From Lucinisca nassula (taxonomy: Eukaryota; Mollusca; Bivalvia; Lucinida; Lucinidae): a DNA stretch of 64,000 nucleotides. Made by a program: the position numbers and the translations under genes. The notes beneath the pieces were generated by a model, which made no database searches, was not told the DNA's origin, and saw only the letters and a list, made by a program, of their open reading frames with translations. Positions 34,608-47,772 of this stretch are shown here, piece by piece; the stretch's first letter is position 1, and every line of letters begins with the position of its first letter. The stretch lies in NCBI GenBank assembly GCA_963580285.1, contig OY757011.1:156415245-156479244 (forward strand). The letters are read 5' to 3'.

Positions 34608-36785
34608 TAGCTCACCGTCACGTAGTGACGAGGTGAGCTTATGGGATCACTTTTCGTCCGTCGTCCGTCGTGCGTCAGTGCGTCCGTGCGTCAGTGCGTC
34701 CGTGCGTCCGTAAACAATTTCTTTAAACGACATCTCCTCCTAAACCACTGATCGGATTTTGACCAAACTTCACAGGAATGATCCTTAGGTGGTCCCCTTT
34801 CAAAGTTGTTCAAATGGTTCCGGTCCGTTGCACATATAGGTTTTTGGGGCCAAAAATAGATTTTTTTCACCAAAAACTTAAAAAATCTTCTTCTCTGAAA
34901 CCACAAGGCCCAGGTCTTTGATATTTGGTATGAAGCTTCATCTAGTGGACCCCTACCAAGATTGTTCAAATTATAGTGCTGGGGCCAAAAATGCCCCCGC
35001 TCCGGGGCCCTTTGGTTTTACATGGGCTTATATAGGGAAAATCTTTAAAAATCTTCTTCTCTGAAACCGTAAGGCCCAGGTCTTTGATATTTGGTCTGAA
35101 GCTTCATCTAGTTGACCCCTACCAAGATTGTTCAAATTATAGTGCTGGGGCCAAAAATGCCCCCGCTCCGGGGCCCTTTGGTTTTACATGGGCTTATATA
35201 GGGAAAATCTTTAAAAATCTTCTTCTCTGAAACCGTAAGGCCCAGGTCTTTGATATTTGGTCTGAAGCTACATCTAGTGGACCCCTACCAAGATTGTTCA
35301 AATTATAGTGCTGGGGCCAAAAATGCCCCCGCCCCGGGCCCCTTTGATTTTACATGGGCTAATATAGGGAAAATCTTTAAAAATCTTCTTCTCTGAAACC
35401 GCAAGGCCCAGGTCTTTGATATTTGGTATGAAGCTTCAACTAGTGGACCCCTACCAAGATTGTTCAAATTATAGTGCTGGGGCCAAAAATGCCCCCGCTC
35501 CGGGGCCCTTTGGTTTTACTTGGGCTTATATAGGGAAGATCTTTAAAAATCTTCTTCTCTGAAACCCTACGGCCCAGGTCTTTGATATTTGGTATGAAGC
35601 TTCATCTAGTGGACCCCTACCAAGATTGTTCAAATTATAGTGCTGGGGCCAAAAATGCCCCCGCCCCAGGGCCCTTTGGTTTTACATGGGCTTATATAGG
35701 GGAAATCTTAAAAAATCTTCTTCTCTGAAACCACAAGGCCCAGGTCTTTGATATTTGGTATGAAGCTTCATCTAGTGGACCCCTACCAAGATTGTTCAAA
35801 TTATAGTGCTGAGGCCAAAAATGCCCCCGCTCCGGGGTCCTTTGGTTTAACATGGGCTTACATAGGGAAAAATCTTTTAAAATTTTCTTCTCTGAAACCG
35901 CAAGGCCCAGGTCTTTGATATTTGGTATGAAGCTTCATCTAGTGGACCCCTACCAAGATTGTTCAAATTATAGTGCTGGGGCCAAAAATGCCCCCGCTCT
36001 GGGGCGCTTTGGTTTTACATGGGCTTATATAGGAAAAATCTTTAAAAATCTTCTTCTCTGAAACCGTAAGGCCCAGGTCTTTGATATTTGGTCTGAAGCT
36101 TCATCTAGTGGACCCCTACCAAGATTGTTCAAATTATAGTGCTGGGGCCAAAAATGCCCCCGCTCTGTGGCGCTTTGGTTTTACATGGGCTTATATAGGG
36201 AAAATCTTTAAAAATCTTCTTCTCTGAAACCGTAAGGCCCAGGTCTTTGATATTTGGTCTGAAGCTACATCTAGTGGACCCCTACCAAGATTGTTCAAAT
36301 TATAGTGCTGGGGCCAAAAATGCCCCCGCCCCGGGCCCCTTTGATTTTACATGGGCTAATATAGGGAAAATCTTTAAAAATCTTCTTCTCTGAAACCGCA
36401 AGTCCCAGGTCTTTGATATTTGGTATGAAGCTTCAACTAGTGGACCCCTACAAAGATTGTTCAAATTATAGTGCTGGGGCCAAAGATGCCCCCTGCCCCG
36501 GGGCCCTTTGATTTTACATGGGCTTATATAGGGAAAATCTTTAAAAATCTTCTTCTCTGAAACCGCTATGCCCAGGTCTTTGATATTTGGTATGAAGCTT
36601 CACCTAGTGGACCCCTACAAAGATTGTTCAAATTATAGTGCTGGGTCAAAAAATGCCCCCGCTCTGGGGCCCTTTGGTTTTACATGGGCTTATATAGGGA
36701 AAATCTTTAAAAAAAATTTTCTCTGAAACCCTAAGGCCCATGTCTTTGATATTTGGAATGACTTCACCCCACAAGGCCGAGGTCC

Positions 36786-36816
<31 letters not shown>

Positions 36817-39800
36817 ACGCCCCGGGCCTTTTGGTTTTACATGGGCTTATGCAGGGAAAATCTTAAAAAAACTTCTTCTCTGAAACCTCAAGGCCCAGGT
36901 CTTTGATATTTGGTATGAAGCTTCACCTAGTGGACCCCAACCATGGTTGTTCAAATTATAGCCCTAGGGCCAAAAATGCCCCCGCTCAGGGGCCCTTTGG
37001 TTTTACATAGACTTATATATGGAAAATCTTGAAAAAACTTCTTCTCTGAAACCAAAAGGCCCAGGTCTTTGATATTTGGTATGAGGCTTAATCTAGTGGA
37101 CCCCTACCAAGATTGTTCAAATTATAGCTCTGGGGCCAAAAATTTTCTTCTCTGAAACTGTAAGGCCCATGTCTTTGATATTTGGTATGAAGCTTCACCC
37201 CACAAGGCCCAGGCCCTGGGGGCCAAAAATGCCCCCACCCCGGGGCCGTTTGGTTTTACATGGGCTTATATAGGGAAGATCTTTAAAAATCTTCTTCTCT
37301 GAAACCGTAAGGCCCAGGTCTTTGTTATTTGGTATGATGCTTCATCTTGTGGACCCCTACCAAGATAGTTCAAATTATAGTGCTGGGGCCAAAAATGCCC
37401 CCACCCCGTGGCCCTTTGGTTTTACATGAGCTGATATAGGGAAAACCTTTAAAAATCTTCTTCTCTGAAACCGCAAGGCCCAGGTCTTTGATATTTGGTA
37501 TGAAGCTTCATCACGTGGACCCCTACCAAGATTGTTCAAATTAAAGTGCTGGGGCCAAAAATGCCCCCGCTCCAGGGCCCTTTGGTTTTACATGGGCTTA
37601 CATAGGGAAAATCTTTTAAAATTTTCTTCTCTGAAACCGCAAGACCCAGGTCTTTGATATTTGGTATGAGGCTTCATCTAGTGGACCCCTACCAAGATTG
37701 TTCAAATTATAGTGCTGGGGCCAAAAATGCCCCCGCTCTGGGGCCCTTTGGTTTTACATGGGCTTATATAGGGAAAATCTTTACAAATTTTCTTCTCTGA
37801 AACCGTAATGCCCTTGTCTTTAATATTTGATATGAAGCTTCACCCCACAAGGCACAGGTCCCCCCCCCCCCCCCCCCCCAGGCCCAGCAGGGTCTTTTGG
37901 TTTTACATGGGCTTATATAGGGAAAATCTTTAAAAATCTTCTTCTCTGAAACCGCAAGGCCCAGGTATTTGATATTTGGTATGAAGCTTCACCTAGTGGA
38001 CCCCTACTAAGGTTGTTCAAATTATAGCCGTAGGGCCAAAAAAGCCCCCGCTCCGGGGCCCTTTGGTTTTACATGGGCTTATATAGGGAAAATCTTTAAA
38101 AAAAATTTTCTCTGAAACCCTAAGGCCCATATCTTTGATATTTGGAATGACTTCACCCCACAAGGCCGAGGTCCCCCCCCCCCCCACACACGCCCCGGGG
38201 CCTTTTGGTTTTACATGGGCTTATGCAGGGAAAATCTTAAAAAAACTTCTTCTCTGAAACCTCAAGGCCCAGGTCTTTGATATTTGGTATGAAGCTTCAC
38301 CTAGTGGACCCCAACCATGGTTGTTCAAATTATAGCCCTAGGGCCAAAAATGCCCCCGCTCAGGGGCCCTTTGGTTTTACATAGACTTATATATGGAAAA
38401 TCTTGAAAAAACTTCTTCTCTGAAACCAAAAGGCCCAGGTCTTTGATATTTGGTATGAGGCTTAATCTAGTGGACCCCTACCAAGATTGTTCAAATTATA
38501 GTGCTGGGGCCAAAAATTTTCTTCTCTGAAACTGTAAGGCCCATGTCTTTGATATTTGGTATGAAGCTTCACCCCACAAGGCCCAGGCCCTGGGGGCCAA
38601 AAATGCCCCCACCCCGGGGCCGTTTGGTTTTACATGGGCTTATATAGGGAAGATCTTTAAAAATCTTCTTCTCTGAAACCGTAAAGCCCAGGTCTTTGTT
38701 ATTTGGTATGATGCTTCATCTTGTGGACCCCTACCAAGATAGTTCAAATTATAGTGCTGGGGCCAAAAATGCCCCCACCCCGTGGCCCTTTGGTTTTACA
38801 TGAGCTGATATAGGGAAAATCTTTAAAAATCTTCTTCTCTGAAACCGCAAGGCCCAGGTCTTTGATATTTGGTATGAAGCTTCATCACGTGGACCCCTAC
38901 CAAGATTGTTCAAATTAAAGTGCTGGGGCCAAAAATGCCCCCGCTCCAGGGCCCTTTGGTTTTACATGGGCTTACATAGGGAAAATCTTTTAAAATTTTC
39001 TTCTCTGAAACCGCAAGACCCAGGTCTTTGATATTTGGTATGAGGCTTCATCTAGTGGACCCCTACCAAGATTGTTCAAATTAAAGTGCTGGGGCCAAAA
39101 ATGCCCCCGCTCCAGGGCCCTTTGGTTTTACATGGGCTTATATAGGGAAAATCTTTAAAAATTTTCTTCTCTGAAACCGTAATGCCCTTGTCTTTGATAT
39201 TTGATATGAAGCTTCACCCCACAAGGCACAGGTCCCCCCCACCCCCCCACCCCCCCCCCCCACCCCCCAGCCCCAGCAGGGCCTTTTGGTTTTACATGGG
39301 CTTATATAGGGAAAATCTTTAAAAATCTTCTTCTCTGAAACCGCAAGGCCCAGGTCTTTGATATTTGGTATGAAGCTTCACCTAGTGGACCCCTACTTAG
39401 GTTGTTCAAATTATAGCCATAGGGCCAAAAATGCCCCCGCTCCGGGGCCCTTTGGTTTTACATAGACTTATATATGGAAAATCTTGAAAAATCTTTTTCT
39501 CTGAAACCACAATGCCCAGGTCTTTGATATTTGGTATGAGTCTTCATCTAGTGGACCCCTACCAAGATTGTTCAAATTATAGTGCTGGGGCCAAAAATGC
39601 CCCTGCCCGGGGTCCCTTTTGTTTTACATGGGCTTATATAGGGAAAATCTTTAAAAATCTTTTTCTCTGAAACCGCAAGGCCCAGGTCTTTGATGTTTGG
39701 TATGAAGCTTCATCTAGTGGACCCCTACCAAGATTGTTCAAATTATAGTGCTGGGGCCAAAAATGCCCCCGCCCCGGGGCCTTTTGGTTTTACATGGGCT

Positions 39801-40918
39801 TATATAGGGAAAATTTTTAAAAATCTTCTTCTCTGAAAACGCTAGGCCCAGGTCTTTGATATTTGGTATGAAGCTTTACCTAGTGGACCCCTGCCAAGAT
39901 TGTTCAAATTATAGTGCTGGGGCAAAAAATGCCCCCGCTCTGGGGCCCTTTGGTTTTATATGGCTTATTTAGGGAAAAATCTTTAAAAATTTTCTACTCT
40001 GAAACTGTAAGGCCCATGTCTTTGATATTTGGTATGAAGCTTCACCCCACAAGGCCCAGGCCTTGGGGCCAAAAATGCCCCCACCCCGGGGCCTTTTGGT
40101 TTTACATGGGCTTATATAGGGAAAATCTTTAAAAATCTTCGTCTCTGAAACCCCTAGGCTCAGGTGTTTGATATTTGGTATGAAGCTTTACCTAGTGGAC
40201 CCCTACCAAGATTGTTCAAATTATAGTGCTGGAGCAAAAAATGCCCCCGCTCTGGGGCCCTTTGATTTTACATGGGCTTATATTGGGAAAATCTTTAGAA
40301 ATTTTCTTCTCTGAAACCGTAAGGCCCAGGTCTTTGATATTTGGTCTGAAGCTTCACCCCATAAGGCTCAGGCCCCCCCACCCCCCCACACACACACACA
40401 GGGCCTTTTGGTTTTACATGGGCTTATACAGGGAAAATCTTTAAAAATCTTCGTCTCTGAAACTGCAAGGCCCAGGTCTTTGATATTCGATATGAAGCTT
40501 CACCTAGTAGACCCTATCAAGATTATTCAAATTATAGCCCTGGGGCCAAAAATGCCACCACTCCAGGGCCCTTTGGTTTTACATAGACTTATTTATGGAA
40601 AATCTTGAAAAATCTTCTTCTCTGAAACCGCAAGGCCCAGGTCTTTGATATTTGGTATGAAGCTTCATCAGGTGGACCGCTACCGATATTGTTCAAATCA
40701 TAGTGCTGGGGCCAAAAATGCCCCCGCACCGGACCTTTGCCAAGATTGTTCAAATTATAGCCTTTGTTGATATTTGGTATGAAGCTTCACCTCTTTAGAC
40801 CTCCCTCAACATTATGCACATTGTAGCCCTGGGGTCAATAATGGCCCTCCCCGAGGCCCACTTGTTACTCTATCATATGGATCAGGTGAGCGATCCAGGG
40901 CCATCATGGCCCTCTTGT
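34608..40918 (+). mobile_element. 'GCTCACC-hairpin' element, array member 1 (giant, about 40 units)
   Basis: Starts with the full 5' hairpin, GTCCGTCGTCCGTCGTGCG and leader. It then has roughly forty 155-170-bp satellite units, several with C runs and CA runs (36785, 37860, 38173, 39232, 40374), and ends at the tail before CCTCTTGT at 40918. A segment of about 1.38 kb (36.72-38.10 kb) is repeated at 38.10-39.47 kb. Confidence 0.85.
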
Positions 40919-40919
40919 T

Positions 40920-43266
40920 AGCTCACCGTCACGTAGTGACGAGGTGAGCTTTTGGGATCACTTTTTGTCCGTCGTCCGTCGTGCTTGCGTCCGTGCGTCC
41001 GTCCGTGCGTCCGTGCGTAAACAATTTCTTCAAACGACATCTCCTCCTAAACCACTGAGCGGATTTTGACCAAACTTCACAGGAATGATCCTTAGGTGGT
41101 CCCCTTTCAAATTTGTTCAAATGGTTCCGGTCCGTTGCACATATAGGTCACAGGAGCCAAAAATAGATTTTTTTCACCGAAAACTTAAAAAATCTTCTTC
41201 TCTGAAACTGCAAGGCCCAGGTCTTTGATATTTAGTATGAAGCTTCATCTGGTGGACCCCTACCAAGATTGTTCAAATTATAGTGCTGGGGCCAAAAATG
41301 CCCCTCGCCCCGGGGCCCTTTGCTTTTACATGGGCTTATATAGGGAAAATCTTTAAAAATCTTCTTCTCTGAAACTGCAAGGCCCAGGTCTTTTATATTT
41401 GGTATGAAGCTTTATCTGGTGGACCCCTACCAAGATTGTTCAAATTAAAGTGCTGGGGCCAAAGATGCCCCCGCCCCGGGGCCCTTTGGTTTTACATGGG
41501 CTTATATAGGGAAAATCTTTAAAAATCTTCTTCTCTGAAACCGCAAGGCCCAGGTCATTGATATTTGGTATGAAGCTTCATCTAGTGGACCCCTACCAAG
41601 ATTGTTCAAATTATAGTGCTGGGGCCAAAAATGCCCCCGCCCCGGGGCCTTTTGGTTTTACATGGGCTTATATAGGGAAAATCTTTAAAAATCTTCTTCT
41701 CTGAAACTGCAAGGCCCAGATCTTTGATATTTGGTATGAATCTTCATCTTATGGACCCCTACCAAGATTGTTCAAATTATAGTGCTGGGACGTAAGATGC
41801 CCCCGCCCCGGGGTCCTTTGGTTTTACATAGGCTTATATAGGGAAAATCTTTAAAAATCTTCTTCTCTGAAACAGTAAGGCCCAGGTCATTGATATTTGG
41901 TATGAAGCTTCATCTAATGGACCCCTACCAAGATTGTTCAAATTAAAGTGCTGGGGCCAAAAATGCCCCCGCCCCGTGGCCCTTTGGTTTTACATGGGCT
42001 TATATAGGGAAAATCTTTAAAAATCTTCTTCTCTGAAACAGTAAGGCCCAGGTCTTTGATATTTGGTATGAATCTTCATCTTATGGACCTCTATCAAGAT
42101 TGTTCAAATTATAGTGCTGGGGCCAAAAATGCCCCCGCCCTGGGGCCCTTTGGTTTTACATAGGCTTATATAGGGAAAACCTTTAAAAATCTTCTTCTCT
42201 GAAACCGCAAGGCCCAGGTCTTTGATATGTGGTATGAAGCTTCATCTAGTGGACCCCTACCAAGATTGTTCAAATTATAGTGCTGGGGCCAAAAATACCC
42301 CCGCCCCAGGGCCCTTTGGTTTTACATGGGCTTATATTGGGAAAATCTTTAAAAAATCTTCTTCTCTGAAACTGCAGGGCCCAGGTCTTTGCTATTTGGT
42401 ATGAAGCTTCATCTAGTGGACCCCTACCAAGACTGTTCAAATTATAGTGCCTGGGCCAAAAATGCCCCCGCCCCGGGGCCCTTTGGTTTTACAAAGGCTT
42501 ATATAGGGAAAATCTTTAAAAATCTTCTTCTCTGAAACTGCAAGGCCCAGGTCTTTGATATTTGGTATGAAGCTTCATCTTGTGGACCTCTATCAAGATT
42601 GTTCAAATTATAGCCCTGGGGCCAAAAATGCCCCCGCTCCTGGGCCCTTTGGTTTTTCATAGACTTATATAGGGAAAATCTTGAAAAATCTTCTACTCTG
42701 AAACCACAAGTCCTAGGTCTTTGACATTTGGTATGAAGCTTCAGCTAGTGGACCTCTACCAAGATTGTTCAAATTATAGCCCTGGGGCCACAAATGCCCC
42801 TGCCCAAGGGCCATTTGGTTTTACATAGACTTATAATAGAGATAATCTTTGTAAATCTTCTTCTCTGAAACAAAAAGGCCCAAGTCTTTGATATTTGGTG
42901 TGAAGCTTCATCTAGTGGACCTCTATCAAGATTGTTTAAATTATAGCCCTGAGGCCAAAAATGCCCCTGCCCCGGGGCCATTTGGTTTTACATAGGCTTA
43001 TGTAAGGAATATCTTTAAAAAAATCTTCTTCTCTGAAACCTCAAGGCCCAGGTCTTTGATATTTGTTGTGTAGCTTTATCTAGTGGACCTTTGCCAAGAT
43101 TGTGAAATTATAGCCTTTGTTAATATTTGGTATGAAGCTTCACCTTTTTAGACCTCCCTCAACATTATGCACATTATAACCCTGGGGTCAATAATGGCCC
43201 TCCCCGGGGCCCACTTGCTACTCTATGGATCAGGTGAGCGATCCAGGGCCATCATGGTCCTCTTGT
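40920..43266 (+). mobile_element. 'GCTCACC-hairpin' element, array member 2
   Basis: Directly abuts member 1 (CCTCTTGT|TAGCTCACC). Complete 5' hairpin, leader, about 12 units and the tail ending TCCTCTTGT. Confidence 0.87.
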
Positions 43267-44733
43267 TAGCTCACCGTCACGTAGTGACGAGGTGAGCTTT
43301 TGGGATCACTTTTTGTCCGTCGTGCGTCCGTGCGTGCGTGCGTCCGTCCGTGCGTAAACAATTTCTTTAAACAACATCTCCTCCTAAACCACTGATCGGA
43401 TTTTGACCAAACTTCACAGGAATGATCCTTAGGTGGTCCCCTTTCAAAGTTGTTCAAATGGTTCCGGTCCGTTGCACATCTAGGTCACAGCAGCCAAAAA
43501 TAGTTTTTTTTCACCAAAAACTTAAAAAATCTTCTTCTCTGAAACTGCAAGGCCCAGGTCTTTGATATTTGGTATGAAGCTTCATCTAGTGGACCCCTAC
43601 CAAGATTGTTCAAATTATAGTGCTGGGGCAAAAAATGCCCCCGCCCCGGAGCCCTTTGGTTTTACATGGGCTTATATAGGGAAAATCTTTAAAAATCTTC
43701 TTCTCTGAAACTGCAAGGCCCAGGTCTTTGATATTTGGTATGAATCTTCATCTGGTGGACCCCTACCAAGATAGTTCAAATTATAGTGCTGGGGCCAAAC
43801 ATGCCCCCGCCTGGGGGCCCTTTGGTTTTACATAGGCTTATATAGGGAAAATCTTTAAAAATCTTCTTCTCTGAAACCGCAAGGCCCAGGTCTTTGATAT
43901 TTGGTATGAAGCTTCATCTAGTGGACCTCTACCAAGATTGTTCAAATTATAGTGCTGGGGCCAAAAATGCCCCCGCCCCGGGGCCCTTTGGTTTTACATA
44001 GGCTTATATAGGGAAAATCTTTAAAAATCTTCTTCTCTGAAACCGCAAGGCCCAGGTCTTTGATATTTGGTTTGAAGCTTCATCTAGTGGACCCCTACCA
44101 AGATTGTTCAAATTATAGTGCTGGGGCAAAAAATGCCCCCGCCCCGGGGCCCTTTGGTTTTACATGGGCTTATATAGGGAAAATCTTTAAAAATCTTCTT
44201 CTCTGAAACTGCAAGGCCCAGGTCTTTGATATTTGGTATGAATCTTCATCTTATGGACCCCTACCAAGATTGTTCAAATTATAGTGCTGGGGCCAAAAAT
44301 GCCCCCGCCCCGGGGCCCTTTGGTTTTACATAGGCTTATATAGGGAAAACCTTTAAAAATCTTCTTCTATGAAACCGCAAGGCCCAGGTCTTTGATATTT
44401 GGTATGAAGCTTCATCTAGTGGACCCCTCGCAAGATTGTTCAAATTATAGTGCTGGGGCCAAAAATGCCCCCGCCCCAGGGCCCTTTGGTTTTACATGGG
44501 CTTATACTGGGAAAATCTTTAAAAAATCTTCTTCTCTGAAACTGCAGGGCCCAGGTCTTTGCTATTTGGTATGAAGCTTCATCTAGTGGACCCCTACCAA
44601 GACTGTTCAAATTATAGTGCTGGGGCCAAAAATGCCCCCGCTCCTGGGCCCTTTTGTTTTGTTTTTAGACTTATATAGGGAACAATCTTGAAAAAATCTT
44701 CTACTCTGAAACCACAAGGCCTAGGTCTTTGGT

Positions 44734-45497
44734 TTAAACTGTATTTATTTGACTTTACAGTTAACATATACAATACACAATATTAGACATATATGTCACA
44801 GGATTTGACAGTAAGCACAAGTGCTTAATTTAAGTCATCTCCTGGAAGACAAAGACAATAAGTATGGAATGCAGCGTAAACATGTGATATGAATATAAAA
44901 AAACAAATATAGAAGGAAAGAAATAATGAAAGAAAGAATGATCAAGAACATCTCATTTTATACGTTTGATGAGAATACAATATCTAGAACTGATTAGCGA
45001 ATTAAGTGGCAGCTCAGTTATAAATACAGAAGAGAAATAGCTAAGATCTTGAAACGGTAATAAAACACAAGCATATTTTAGAGTTCTAGAGCTCAGATTC
45101 AACAGCTGTGAAATATTCTTGCGACAAATGAAAATACTATGGCTGATTCCCTGGACCCCCTCCCCCAATAACCCCACTCGAATCCATGGTTACATTTAGG
45201 GACTACAAGAATCTGCTGGATTTTACTATGTATTCTTGCGCTTTGAGAAATATACTTTCGTTTTCCTGGAACATTAATTTTCGTTGCCATGGAGAAAATC
45301 TTTTACCGTGTAGTTTCGGAGTGTGTCTGGTAAGCAATTTCTCTGAATATGAGCCAGCCTAGGGCATACAAAGAAAAAGTGATACGCACTTTCAAAATCT
45401 CCACACGCGCAAGTAGGACTGGAACGATATTTTTGCGATAGAGATCTGCGTTTAAGGAGCTGCATCCCAATCTTAGTCGTGCTTGGAGAATTTGTTA
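44734..45497 (-). mobile_element. LINE 3'-end fragment (C-terminal zinc-knuckle region)
   Basis: On the minus strand a 5'-truncated piece encodes SSPTCACGDFESAYHFFFVC, the C-x-C-G..H-x4-C motif at the C-terminus of many non-LTR retrotransposon polyproteins. This is followed by frameshifted sequence and an A/T-rich 3' end (44733-44760). Dead copy. Confidence 0.75.
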
Positions 45498-46130
45498 AAA
45501 TGGTTCCAGTCCGTTGCACATATAGGTCACAGGAGCCAAAAATAAATTTTTTTCACCGAAAACTTAAAAAATCTTCCTCTCTGAAACCGCAAGGCCCAGG
45601 TCTTTGATATTTGGTATGAAGCTTCATCTAGTGGACCCCTACCAAGATTGTTCAAATTATAGTGCTGGTGCCAAAAATGCCCCTGCCCCGGGGCGCTTTG
45701 GTTTTACATGGGCTTATATAGGGAAAATCTTTAAAAATCTTCTTCTCTGAAACAGCAAGGCCCAGGTCTTTGATATTTGGTATGAAGCTTCATCTAGTGG
45801 ACCCCTACCAAGTTTGTTCAAATTATACCCCTGGGGCCAAAAATGCCCCCGCTCCGGGGCCCTTTGGTTTTACATAGACTTATATATGGAAAATCTTGAA
45901 AAATTTTTCTCTGAAACCGCAAGGCCCTGGTCTTTGATATTTGGTATGAAGCTTCATCTAGTGGACCCCTACCAAGATTGTTCAAATGATAGTGCTGGGG
46001 CCAAAAATGCCCCCGCCCTGGGGCCCTTTGGTTTTACATAGGCTTATATAGGGAAAAGCTTTAAAAATCTTCTTTTCTGAAACTGCAAGGCCCAAATTCT
46101 TTGATATTTGGTATGAAGCTTCATCTAGTG

Positions 46131-46291
46131 AGTGAGTGAGTGTTTCAGTTTTACGTCCAACCAACAGCTAAGGTCATACGGAGACGGGACCTCGGTTTAA
46201 AGACTCATCCGAAAGTCTGAAGCCCGGAATCGAACCTGCGACCCCTGGTTTACAAGGCGAGTAGCGTAACCACTCGACCACGGAGGCTTCT
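46131..46291 (-). mobile_element. tRNA-derived SINE with CACT-repeat tail and 14-bp target duplication
   Basis: Minus-strand head GCCTCCGTGGTCGAGTGGTT and GGTTCGATTCCGGGC; the tail is (CACT)n. The direct repeat AGCTTCATCTAGTG flanks it at 46117-46130 and 46292-46305. Removing it restores a normal satellite unit. Confidence 0.88.
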
Positions 46292-46774
46292 AGCTTCATC
46301 TAGTGGACCCCTACCAAGATTGTTCAAATTATAGTGCTGGGGCCAAAAATAACCCCAACCCGGGCCCTTTGGTTTTACATAGACTTCTATTGGGAAAATC
46401 TTAAAAAATCTTCTTCTCTGAAACTGCATGGCCCAGGTCTTTGATATTTGGTATGAAGCTTCATCTTGTGGACCCCTACCAAGATTGTTCAAATTATAGC
46501 CCTTGGGCCGAAAATGCCCCTGCTCTGGGGCCCTTTGGTTTTACATAGACTTCTATAGGGAAAATCTTGAAAAATGTTCTTCTCTGAAACCACACGGCCT
46601 AGGTCTTTGATAGTTGGTATGAAGCTTCATCTAGTGTACCTCTACAATTATTGTTCAAATTATAGCCCTGAGACCAAAAGTTGCCCCGCCTTGGGGCCCA
46701 TTGGTTTTACATAAACTTATATAGGGAAAATCTTTAAAAATTTTCTTCTGTGAAACCACAAGGCATAGGTCTTT

Positions 46775-47066
46775 ATACCCCCACAAATGAAATTGGGGGG
46801 GTGGGTATATTGGAGTGAGCTTGTCGGTCGGTCTGTTGACTTGGTTTCCAGACAATAACTCAAAAAGCGCTTCACCGATTTTTATAATTTTTGGTCCACT
46901 GATGTAACATCATAAAATACAGGTCAAGTTCGATTTCCACTACAATTCGTCAATTTTCGATATAGTTATGCCCCCTTTCAAGTGAAAAAATTGCAAAATG
47001 CCGCTGTTGTACTATCAAGGCAGTTTTTGTGGGGGTATTCATCACCTTTAGTGATAGCTCTAGTTG
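46775..47066 (+). mobile_element. 'TATACCCCC' element inserted at a T|T site
   Basis: Starts TATACCCCCACAAATG with the pairing GGGGGGTGGGTATAT, and ends GTGATAGCTCTAGT. Left flank GGTCTT and right flank TGATATTTGG rejoin to the satellite phrase GGTCTTTGATATTTGG with no duplicated bases. Confidence 0.85.
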
Positions 47067-47772
47067 ATATTTGGTGTGAAATTTCATCAAGTGGATCTCT
47101 ATCAAGATTGTTCAAATTATATCCCTGGGGCCGAAAATGCCCCCGCATCGAGACCCTTTGGTTTGACATAGGCTTATATTGGGAAATATTTAAAAATCTT
47201 CTTCTTTGAAACTGCAAGGCCTAGGTCTTTGATATTTTGGTTTGGAGCTTCATCTAGTGGACCTCTACCAATATTGTTCAAATTATAGCCCTCGGGCCTC
47301 AAATGCCCCCGCCCGGGGCCCTTTGGTTTTACATAGACTCATATAGAGATAATCTTTGATAAATCTTCTTCTCTGTAACAGCAAGGCCCAGGTCTTGGAT
47401 ATTTGGTGTGAAGCTTCATCTAGTGGACCTCTATCAAGATTGTTTAAATTATAGCCCTGAGGCCAAAAATACCCCCGCCCCGGGGCCATTTGGTTTTACA
47501 TAGGCTTATGTAGGAAATATCTTTAAAAAAATCTTCTCTGAAACCGCAAGGACCAGGTCTTTGATATTTGGTGTCTAGCTTCATCTATTGGTCCTTTGCC
47601 AAGATTGTTCAAATTATAGCCTCTGTTGATATTTGGTATGAACCTTCACCTTTTTAGACCTCCCTCAACATTATGCACATTATAGCCTTGGTGTCAATAA
47701 TGGCCCTCCCCAGGGCCCACTTATTACTCTATGGATCAGGTGAGCGATCCAGGGCCATCATGGCCCTCTTGT

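Larger units (their letters stand above)
43268..47772 (+). mobile_element. 'GCTCACC-hairpin' element, array member 3 (composite, with insertions)
   Basis: Abuts member 2 in the same way. The satellite is broken at 44733 by a LINE fragment. It resumes at 45498 in the leader (AAATGGTTCCAGTCCGTTGC), so two element copies, one missing its tail and one its head, are fused around the LINE. It also hosts a SINE (46131) and a 'TATACCCCC' element (46775). Confidence 0.8.
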
